A stretch of 19,761 nucleotides of DNA from Fidelibacterota bacterium (GTDB taxonomy: Bacteria > Fidelibacterota > Marinisomatia > Marinisomatales > UBA8229): contig DPYO01000180.1 of the NCBI GenBank assembly GCA_003535775.1, positions 1 through 19,761 on the forward strand, read 5' to 3'. The notes below the pieces were generated by a model that worked only from the letters and a program-made list of their open reading frames with translations, did not search any database and was not told where the DNA came from. This document shows, piece after piece, positions 13,717-19,761 of the stretch; position 1 is the first letter of the stretch, and every line of letters starts with the position of its first letter. A program made the position numbers and the translations under genes.

Positions 13717-14949
13717 TTAATCCTCATCTGGTTTTTCTTCATCAGTCTCCGTTTCTTCGGAATCTGAATCTTTAGAATCTTCTCTATCAGGCGTCTCATC
13801 TGTCTCAAATTCTTCCTCTTCCTCCAGTTCATCTTCATCTTTTCGTTCCAATAGATTATCATCATCAGATTTCTTTTTAAAAATCACAAACATGATGGTT
13901 TCACCTACAGAGAGTATTGATAAACCATAGGAAATAACAGCAAGCACAAGCAAAAAGAGAAAAATTGCCAGAATTACACCGGCAACTGTTTCCGTACCGG
14001 ATATGGATGCTAAATCAACATTAGTAGAAATGGCACAGCAAGAAGATACATTACCGACACAGCAGGATAGATTAGAGCCAAAGCTGCAAAATGAAGATGA
14101 CAGTCTGCATACACTTTCAGGACAGATAATATTAGAAGCATATGAAACAATATTTGCCAGTTTTGTACCCATAAACCATGAGCAACCATAGACGCAGTTG
14201 ATTAATTTGAATGCACCCAACCAAAAATATTTGAATATCCAAATACCTACATATCCAATTGGTAAAAGAGCCATATGATACAGGATTACCCGCCAGGGTT
14301 GAGACCAGGCGATGGAATAATTTTGGAAAACAGCTCCCATCGTATCTTCCTCGCAAGTAGCAACAATTGCTGGAGTGTAGGTGAGAGCAATGAAAAATAC
14401 AATCGCTGAATAGATCGTAAAAATAGCTCCAAAGAAATAGAAAAGATATGGAATGACAAACAGAAATTCACCCACGTAGGGAATCTTGCCAAAAAGGGCA
14501 AAAGTCATAGCCCCTATGAGAAAAAAGACGATGATCAAAAGCAATGAAACTGAAGTAAAAATAACGGGATGCCAGTGTTTCTTTACAAAAGAACAGGCAT
14601 CACCGGAAGAGAAAAATTCATTGCCCTTTAATTGTTTGTATGTGACTCTGGCAACTGCTGTGCAGGAGAGTGATACGGTAAAGAACCATATTGCTACACC
14701 AGCTAAATACACTATCCAGGCAAAACATGATGCCTCATTTCCAAATAAGCACGGATACAGTCCATAATCAGACCAAGCCTGTGAAAAGTTTATACCAGCT
14801 AATGCAAATGCTACATAAGTCAAAATCCAGTAGGACACATATCCAACAATGTTACCTACAATAAATATCCAGATTTTCTTTCCGCTTAGAGCGAGTCTAG
14901 GGGCACGAAAAATGTCTCGAATATCAAAATACAATTTCATTGGACCCAT
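13717..14949 (-). CDS. Multi-pass membrane protein with cysteine-rich loop and acidic tail, unknown function
   Basis: I do not recognise this 410-residue protein. Hydrophobic segments lie near 26-51, 77-100, 128-153, 158-198, 220-250 and 322-357. Between the last two is a loop (251-321) with nine cysteines in 54 residues (C252, C256, C276, C281, C288, C296, C297, C304, C305), including two CC pairs. After the final helix come KKK and a 50-residue tail (361-410) in which about 30 residues are Asp or Glu, with many Ser/Thr. If the KKK end is cytoplasmic, as the positive-inside rule suggests, the acidic tail is in the cytoplasm and the cysteine loop outside, where disulfides could form. MKLYFDIRDIFRAPRLAL resembles the short amphipathic start of other uncharacterised bacterial membrane proteins. 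AAAAGGAGA nine bases upstream supports ATG 14949. Confidence 0.85.
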   Translation of the reverse strand: MGPMKLYFDIRDIFRAPRLALSGKKIWIFIVGNIVGYVSYWILTYVAFALAGINFSQAWSDYGLYPCLFGNEASCFAWIVYLAGVAIWFFTVSLSCTAVARVTYKQLKGNEFFSSGDACSFVKKHWHPVIFTSVSLLLIIVFFLIGAMTFALFGKIPYVGEFLFVIPYLFYFFGAIFTIYSAIVFFIALTYTPAIVATCEEDTMGAVFQNYSIAWSQPWRVILYHMALLPIGYVGIWIFKYFWLGAFKLINCVYGCSWFMGTKLANIVSYASNIICPESVCRLSSSFCSFGSNLSCCVGNVSSCCAISTNVDLASISGTETVAGVILAIFLFLLVLAVISYGLSILSVGETIMFVIFKKKSDDDNLLERKDEDELEEEEEFETDETPDREDSKDSDSEETETDEEKPDED

Positions 14950-14977
14950 AATATTGTTCTCCTTTTAGATATTTTAG

Positions 14978-15826
14978 TTATTCGTTTCGAACATTGTCAA
15001 CCCATGTGGGGACACTCTTAGTTGTAGAGATGGTTGTGGCTAAAGAAACGGCGGTATCATAGTTATCATAACTTCCAACTCGTACGCGATACCAGAATTG
15101 ATTCTTCATTTTAATAAATGATTTTTCAATATAGGCATCATATCCAATTTCAATAAATTCAGAGGCAATGGCTTTAGCTTCATTAAATGATTGTTTTGAA
15201 CCTATTTGAACAGTAAAACGTTTTTTATTGGAAGAAGCAGCGGGGCCTGATTTGGATTTTTTTGTACTCGTATTTTTGATGGGCTGCTTTTTTGGTTCGG
15301 ATTTTTTTAAAACCGGTTTCTGACTTATCTTTTTCACTGGCGGTGAAGGAGGAGGTGGTGGACTTTCTATTACAGACTTGTCCTCTTCTTCAATTTTCTC
15401 TTGAAGCCATGCATCAATATCGTTACTGCTGGACACAACCTCTATCACTTGATCACCATTCTCCTGATCTTCTGCAATTAAATTAGCTGAAATGTTAAAT
15501 GGAAAAGATTGAACAGATAATTCATCATTATATTGAGAGATAGATACTTGAAAGATATAATTCCCTTCCACATCTGGTATGAAAGTCATCACTGAATTGT
15601 CTGTATTAAATATGAGATTTTTCTTGGAAAGATTACTTGCATCTGGTTGAGCGATAATAGACCATTGAAAGTCAAAGGAACCATTTTCTTCTGGATGGAT
15701 TGCATTAATTGTATGGAAACTGCCCACAATTCCTTCCTCTCCTTTTTCACCACATGCTTGAGCAATTAATAATAAATAGGATACTAATATTACTAAAAAC
15801 AGTTTATTCAAAGATTGAATGATCAT
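14978..15826 (-). CDS. Probable lipoprotein with Ig/PKD-like domain and C-terminal SPOR domain
   Basis: A 282-residue envelope protein. Residues 1-24 are a hydrophobic signal ending IAQA before Cys25. This is an acceptable though not ideal lipobox (Ala at -3, Gln at -2). Residues about 35-115 look like a beta-sandwich of the PKD/Ig kind (FDFQWSI, TFIPDVEGNYIFQVSI). A proline/lysine-rich linker (155-200; PPPPPSPP then repeated KK and SEPKKQ) could cross the periplasm. Residues 203-277 are a SPOR domain (RFTVQIGSKQSFNEAKAIA, YRVRVGSYDNYDTA), known to bind glycan strands lacking stem peptides at division sites. It was probably exported and anchored to a membrane by lipid. No ribosome site is visible before ATG 15826. 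Its role in division or wall remodelling is inferred from SPOR alone. Confidence 0.85.
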   Translation of the reverse strand: MIIQSLNKLFLVILVSYLLLIAQACGEKGEEGIVGSFHTINAIHPEENGSFDFQWSIIAQPDASNLSKKNLIFNTDNSVMTFIPDVEGNYIFQVSISQYNDELSVQSFPFNISANLIAEDQENGDQVIEVVSSSNDIDAWLQEKIEEEDKSVIESPPPPPSPPVKKISQKPVLKKSEPKKQPIKNTSTKKSKSGPAASSNKKRFTVQIGSKQSFNEAKAIASEFIEIGYDAYIEKSFIKMKNQFWYRVRVGSYDNYDTAVSLATTISTTKSVPTWVDNVRNE

Positions 15827-15891
15827 TTTTTATTAATTATACATGCAGAATTTGAGAGGATAAAAGGGGAAATGCAATTTGAATTACAGAT

Positions 15892-16317
15892 TTATTTATT
15901 CCCAATAAGTTCCGCTTCTGAAAAGAAAAAGGCTATTTCTTGTATTCCATTCTCATCGGAATCTGACCCATGAACAGCATTTTCACCTACGTTTTTTGCG
16001 AATTCTTTTCTGATTGTCCCCTCATTTGCTTCTTCTGGATTCGTCGCTCCAATTACTTTACGCCATGAATCTACAGCATTTTCTTTTTCCAATGTTAAAA
16101 CAATGCAGGGACCGGAGGACATAAATTGGGTTAATTCCTCAAAAAATGGTTTTCCTGTATGAACAGCGTAAAAGCCTTGTGATCGTTGTAAAGACATTTT
16201 TATTTGTTTCATTCCGAGTATCTTAAAATCTTCTTGAATTATTTTATCCAGTATTTTTCCTGTATACCCAGCGTTCACTGCATCCGGTTTAATAATTGCC
16301 AAAGTACGAGTTATCAT
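15892..16317 (-). CDS. ndk: Nucleoside diphosphate kinase
   Basis: Moves the gamma-phosphate from ATP to other nucleoside diphosphates through a phospho-histidine, balancing the NTP pool in the cytoplasm. The 141 residues are of normal length. RTLAIIKPDAV is at the N-terminus and the active-site motif NAVHGSDS places the catalytic histidine at 116. GATNPEEANEGTIRKEF is also diagnostic. It starts at ATG 16317, 16 bases after sucD. Ndk is known in some bacteria to associate with succinyl-CoA synthetase and convert the GTP formed there to ATP, so the linkage is sensible. A 65-base gap separates it from the SPOR gene. Confidence 0.97.
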   Translation of the reverse strand: MITRTLAIIKPDAVNAGYTGKILDKIIQEDFKILGMKQIKMSLQRSQGFYAVHTGKPFFEELTQFMSSGPCIVLTLEKENAVDSWRKVIGATNPEEANEGTIRKEFAKNVGENAVHGSDSDENGIQEIAFFFSEAELIGNK

Positions 16318-16333
16318 TATTTTTTATCCAAAA

Positions 16334-17209
16334 TTATGATTGAAGTGCTTTTAACATAGTGATACCAATCTCTGCAGGACTGTCTGCAACATGAATACCC
16401 GCTGACTTCAGAGCGTTTATTTTTTCTTTGGCAGTCCCTTTCCCACCGGAGATAATAGCGCCAGCATGCCCCATTCTACGGCCAGGAGGAGCTGTTTGTC
16501 CTGCAATAAATGCGACAACCGGTTTTGTGAAATTATTATCTAAAACCCATTGTGCAGCTTCTTCCTCCGCAGTACCGCCAATTTCACCAATGAGGACTAC
16601 TCCCTCAGTTTCATCATCATCAGTAAAGAGAGCCAACATATCAATAAAAGTTGTACCGATAATTGGGTCACCCCCAATACCAATTGAAGTCGATTGTCCC
16701 AGCCCGGCGGAGACCAGCTGATGAACAGCTTCATAGGTCAAAGTTCCTGACCTGGAAATAACTCCAATATTTCCAGGCTCATGGATAAATCCTGGCATAA
16801 TGCCCACTTTTGCTTTCCCAGGAGAGATAACACCGGGACAATTTGGGCCCACTAACCTGGTGGGGAGATCTTTCAGTTCATGATTCACCTTCACCATATC
16901 GCTGGTGGGGATGCCTTCCGTGATACAAATGACTAAATCCATGCCTGCCCTGGCAGCTTCTAAAATTGCCGCCGCTGAGAAAGCAGGGGGAACAAAAAGA
17001 ACAGAAGTGTTTGCATCAGTGGCATCTTTTGCTTCTTTAATAGTGTTAAATACCGGTACTTCTAACGCTTTTTCCCCACCTTTACCTGGAGTGACTCCAG
17101 CAACCAGATTGGTACCGTAATCCCGAATTTGCTGTCCGTGGAAGGTGCCTTCCTTGCCCGTGATTCCCTGAATGATTAAACGTGTATTGTTTCCTACTAG
17201 CACGCTCAT
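16334..17209 (-). CDS. sucD: Succinyl-CoA synthetase, alpha subunit
   Basis: With SucC it converts succinyl-CoA, phosphate and ADP or GDP to succinate, CoA and ATP or GTP in the TCA cycle. The alpha subunit binds CoA and carries the phospho-histidine. Seen over 291 residues: GITGKEGTFH (15-24) of the CoA-binding fold, GPNCPGVISPGK (121-132), SRSGTLTYE (152-160), and GRRMGHAGAIISGG with the active His248. Its ATG overlaps the sucC stop codon (ATGA), typical for two subunits made in equal amounts. ndk follows after 16 bases. Confidence 0.97.
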   Translation of the reverse strand: MSVLVGNNTRLIIQGITGKEGTFHGQQIRDYGTNLVAGVTPGKGGEKALEVPVFNTIKEAKDATDANTSVLFVPPAFSAAAILEAARAGMDLVICITEGIPTSDMVKVNHELKDLPTRLVGPNCPGVISPGKAKVGIMPGFIHEPGNIGVISRSGTLTYEAVHQLVSAGLGQSTSIGIGGDPIIGTTFIDMLALFTDDDETEGVVLIGEIGGTAEEEAAQWVLDNNFTKPVVAFIAGQTAPPGRRMGHAGAIISGGKGTAKEKINALKSAGIHVADSPAEIGITMLKALQS

Positions 17210-18378
17210 TGGTGACCACCGGTAGCAGCGGAGACTGCTTTTTCTGCAGCATCCTGTAAACTGGTAGCGACCAGGAATTCCAGGGATGAATTATTTAAAA
17301 GCTCTGCAGCCTCTTTGGCATTTGTACCTTCAAGGCGTACTACCACAGGAATTGTCACATTCACAGTGTCCATTGCATGGATGACACCTTGAGCAACCCG
17401 GTCGCACCGGACAATTCCACCAAAAATATTAATAAGGATTGATTTCACATTCGGATCAGAAAGAATGATCTTGAAACCATTGGCAACTGTTTCTGCATTA
17501 GCAACACCGCCTACATCCAGGAAATTTGCAGGTTCACCACCCGTGAGCTTGATTATATCCATGGTTGCCATCGCTAACCCCGCACCATTTACCATACAGC
17601 CTACGTTGCCGTCCAGATTAATATAATTTAGGTTATATTGACTAGCTAAAAGCTCTGCAGGATCTTCTTCACTCTTATCCCGGAGCTCCAGGAGTTCCCT
17701 GTGGCGAAACAACCCGTTAGAATCAAGGTTCAGCTTGGCATCCAGGGCAATAACCTGTTCCTGGCTGGTTACTACTAACGGATTGATTTCCAAAAGAGAG
17801 CAGTTCAGATCGCTGAATACATTCCATAAAGAAGTGAAGATATCTACAGCTGAGGAAATCTGGACATTAGCCAGTCCTAATTTTACAGCTAATTTTCCCC
17901 CCTGTTTTTCGGTAAATCCGTTTTCAGGGTTAATCCACTCTTTAATAATCTTTTCTGGAGTTTCGGCTGCAACCTTTTCAATTTCAACACCACCTTCAGT
18001 GGATACCATAAACACATATTGTCTGGCAGCCCGGTCCAGCACTATGCCTGCATAGAGTTCCCGTTGGATATTTACACCTTCTTCAATGAGAAGGCGCTGT
18101 ACTTCTTTCCCTTCGCTTCCGGTCTGGTGAGTAACCAGGTTCATTCCCAGTATTTTGCTGGCTAATTCTTCTACTTCCGCTCTGGAATGGGCCAGTTTCA
18201 CTCCGCCGCCTTTTCCTCTGCCTCCAGCATGAATTTGTGCTTTTACCACTACTGTTTCCGTATTGAGTTTGTCGTAGACTTCCAGCGCTTCTTTTACGGA
18301 AAAAGCCGGATATCCTTCAGGTACAGTTACGTTGTAGCTGCGGAAGAGATCTTTTGCCTGATATTCGTGAATTTTCAT
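17206..18378 (-). CDS. sucC: Succinyl-CoA synthetase, beta subunit
   Basis: The ATP-grasp subunit of succinyl-CoA synthetase, which binds the nucleotide and contacts SucD. The 390 residues start MKIHEYQAKDLFRSY. VVKAQIHAGGRGKGGGVK (44-61) forms the nucleotide-binding front, LLEINPLVV and LDAKLNLD supply the metal site, and NIFGGIVRCDRVAQG marks the C-terminal CoA-ligase domain. ATP or GTP specificity cannot be read safely by eye. Its start overlaps the carbamate kinase stop (ATGA) and its stop overlaps the sucD start, giving a tight three-gene translational chain. Confidence 0.97.
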   Translation of the reverse strand: MKIHEYQAKDLFRSYNVTVPEGYPAFSVKEALEVYDKLNTETVVVKAQIHAGGRGKGGGVKLAHSRAEVEELASKILGMNLVTHQTGSEGKEVQRLLIEEGVNIQRELYAGIVLDRAARQYVFMVSTEGGVEIEKVAAETPEKIIKEWINPENGFTEKQGGKLAVKLGLANVQISSAVDIFTSLWNVFSDLNCSLLEINPLVVTSQEQVIALDAKLNLDSNGLFRHRELLELRDKSEEDPAELLASQYNLNYINLDGNVGCMVNGAGLAMATMDIIKLTGGEPANFLDVGGVANAETVANGFKIILSDPNVKSILINIFGGIVRCDRVAQGVIHAMDTVNVTIPVVVRLEGTNAKEAAELLNNSSLEFLVATSLQDAAEKAVSAATGGHQ

Positions 18379-19334
18379 GCTGTCGGTAAATTTTCAGGGA
18401 AAATAGTTGTACCTGCCTGGTTATTCATCGCTTTTGTAATATTTTGTATATTTGTGATAACTGCCTTGCTTCCGCCGTGTTTCAGAAAATGAACAGCAGA
18501 CCGAATTTTTGGGCCCATACTTCCTTTTTGAAAGTGTCCTTTCTCTTCGTATTGTTTTGCTTCTGTAGCGGTCATTTGAAGGATGGGCTCTTGTTGTTGT
18601 GTTTTAAAATGTAAATAGACCTGGTCAATATCGGTAATAATATAATACTCCCGGGCTCGAATTACCCATCCAAGTTTTGCAGCTGTAAGATCTTTATCAA
18701 TCACTGCGTCCAGTCCTTCAAGTTTGTGGTCTTTATCGTTGTAGACAGGAATGCCCCCACCACCTGCGGCCAGGACGATGGTTCCTTTTTCTACAAGAGT
18801 GCGGATGCTGATGCCATGCATGACGTATTCTGGATCAGGGGAGGGGACCACCCGACGCCATTGACCAGGTTCCTGTTCCTTAATTGTCCATCCGAATTTT
18901 TTCGCAAGGGCTTCTGCTTCTTTCTTTGGATACCGATTCCCAATGTATTTGGTTGGGTTGAAAATTGACGGATCATCTTCATGTACCCGCACCTGTGTAA
19001 CAAGTGTAACCACTTCCCGATCAACTTTCTCATCCCTCAGAGCATTTTGGAGGGATTGCTGGATCATATAACCGATTGTGCCCTGTGTTCCGGCTACGCA
19101 AACACCTAATGGAAGAGGAGGGACAGTGTTGTGAGTTAAATCCATTCGCAAAAGTTCATGGCCTACCTGTGGCCCATTTCCATGCGTCAGGCAGATATTA
19201 TACCCTCTCCGGACAAATTCCATGATTTCTACCATACTTTCCCGTGTATGTAAAAATTGCTCAGCAATTGTACCCGCTTCCCCTTTTGGAGATAAAGCGT
19301 TTCCGCCCAGTGCAATGAGGCATGTTTTCGTCAT
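18375..19334 (-). CDS. arcC: Carbamate kinase
   Basis: Amino-acid-kinase-fold enzyme that normally makes ATP and carbamate from carbamoyl phosphate and ADP, a reversible reaction. The 319 residues are of normal length. Seen: ALGGNAL (8-14), HGNGPQVG (51-58), NPTKYIG (126-132), QWRRVVPSP (158-166), AGGGGIPV (190-197), DAVIDKDLTAAKL (209-221) and GSMGPKI (271-277). All are carbamate kinase signatures and separate it from other kinases of the fold. No arginine deiminase, ornithine carbamoyltransferase or other carbamoyl-phosphate source is visible here. It is instead joined to a COG2403 gene upstream (1-base overlap, TAATG) and to sucC downstream (ATGA). Its physiological direction and substrate source are therefore open. 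Confidence 0.94.
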   Translation of the reverse strand: MTKTCLIALGGNALSPKGEAGTIAEQFLHTRESMVEIMEFVRRGYNICLTHGNGPQVGHELLRMDLTHNTVPPLPLGVCVAGTQGTIGYMIQQSLQNALRDEKVDREVVTLVTQVRVHEDDPSIFNPTKYIGNRYPKKEAEALAKKFGWTIKEQEPGQWRRVVPSPDPEYVMHGISIRTLVEKGTIVLAAGGGGIPVYNDKDHKLEGLDAVIDKDLTAAKLGWVIRAREYYIITDIDQVYLHFKTQQQEPILQMTATEAKQYEEKGHFQKGSMGPKIRSAVHFLKHGGSKAVITNIQNITKAMNNQAGTTIFPENLPTA

Positions 19335-19761
19335 TAAAAATATGTTTTCAACATATCGGTTAAAGTTGGTTTTCCGATTTCCTGCAGGCTGTACGTAACT
19401 CTCACTGATGGCTGTTTGATGTTAATGATCCGGCGCAGATCGATGGGTGTACCAATAATGACAACATCGCAATCAGTTTTCGCGATAGTTGTTTCCAAAT
19501 CCTTAATCTGCTCATCACCGTATCCCATGGCAGGGAGGAGGGTGCCAATATCCGGGTAATGATCAAATGTTTCCTGGAGTCTTCCTGTGAGATAGGGTCT
19601 TGGATCTACGGCTTCACTTGCACCAAATTTTTCTGCAGCGACCATACCAGCGCCGTAAGACATTTCACCGTGGGTCAGGGTTGGGCCATCTTCCACAACA
19701 AGGGCTTTTTTCCCAAAGATAAGGGAAGGATCTTCAACCTTGATGGGTGAAGCACAATCGA
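19334..19761 (-). CDS. COG2403 family protein (predicted GTPase / cyclic 2,3-diphosphoglycerate synthetase-like), C-terminal part
   Basis: The frame is open to the right edge, so only the last ~141 residues are in view; the N-terminal nucleotide-binding part lies outside. The visible chain reads CASPIKVEDPSLIFGKKA, then VVEDGPTLTHGEMSYGAG, VDPRPYLTG, LLPAMGYGDEQIKDLE, and VVIIGTPIDLRRII. These blocks agree with the C-terminal half of COG2403 as I remember it. The family is annotated as a predicted GTPase or as related to archaeal cyclic 2,3-diphosphoglycerate synthetase, but its bacterial function is not established. An in-frame GTG at 19696 is not the start, because the conserved sequence continues upstream of it. 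Its TAA overlaps the carbamate kinase ATG by one base. Confidence 0.85.
   Translation of the reverse strand, partial: DCASPIKVEDPSLIFGKKALVVEDGPTLTHGEMSYGAGMVAAEKFGASEAVDPRPYLTGRLQETFDHYPDIGTLLPAMGYGDEQIKDLETTIAKTDCDVVIIGTPIDLRRIINIKQPSVRVTYSLQEIGKPTLTDMLKTYF

Noticed and set aside
13647..13865. 72-codon Lys/Arg-rich minus-strand frame after the acidic-tailed membrane protein
   Set aside because: It overlaps the Asp/Glu tail coding sequence in another frame; GAA/GAT-rich DNA read out of frame gives Lys/Arg/Met, so it is a shadow.
15836..15841. TATAAT box on the minus strand just before the SPOR lipoprotein gene
   Set aside because: It would put the RNA start almost on the ATG, no matching -35 box was found at 16-18 bases, and such a hexamer is common by chance in AT-rich DNA.

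Overview
The window reads as a compact, AT-rich bacterial chromosome segment carrying almost only housekeeping genes. It consists of two converging blocks of genes. The rightward block runs from base 1 to 6956. The leftward block runs from the right edge down to 6959. The two last stop codons are only 2 bases apart. No rRNA, tRNA, CRISPR array, insertion sequence or phage gene was seen, and no gap between genes exceeds about 165 bases. The gene set (MurQ, a DUF177-L32-PlsX-Fab cluster, a SPOR-domain lipoprotein) fits a Gram-negative-type bacterium. An Asn in the RNase III signature that I recall from Bacteroidetes, together with the archaeal-type sugar isomerase and prenyl synthase, makes the FCB group (Marinimicrobia or a relative) my best guess. 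That assignment is inference, not proof.

Rightward block: the C-terminus of a membrane protein (2-100), an AGCS sodium:alanine/glycine symporter, the MurNAc-6-P etherase murQ, and a small unrecognised protein overlapping murQ. After a 162-base gap come a phosphomannomutase/phosphoglucomutase, a polyprenyl diphosphate synthase and a bifunctional phosphoglucose/phosphomannose isomerase. The last gene is a DUF151 (bifunctional nuclease family) protein with a UVR tail. The block ends at a clear intrinsic terminator (6991-7019) written into the 3' codons of the opposing rnc gene.

Leftward block, in transcription order: a COG2403-family protein cut by the window edge, carbamate kinase, sucC and sucD are joined by 1-4 base overlaps. 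They are followed closely by ndk. All are linked to acyl-phosphate or nucleoside-triphosphate turnover. Next come a SPOR lipoprotein and an unusual multi-pass membrane protein with a cysteine-rich loop and a strongly acidic tail. The conserved lipid-synthesis cluster follows: DUF177 (yceD), rpmF, plsX, fabH, fabD, fabG, acpP, fabF and rnc. It builds the acyl chains for phospholipids and ends with RNase III.

The parts most worth a second look are the COG2403-carbamate kinase-sucCD-ndk cluster, the terminator hidden inside conserved RNase III codons, the cysteine-rich acidic-tailed membrane protein, and the small gene fused by ATGA overlap to murQ. I found no clear case of a wholly new defence or mobile system here.
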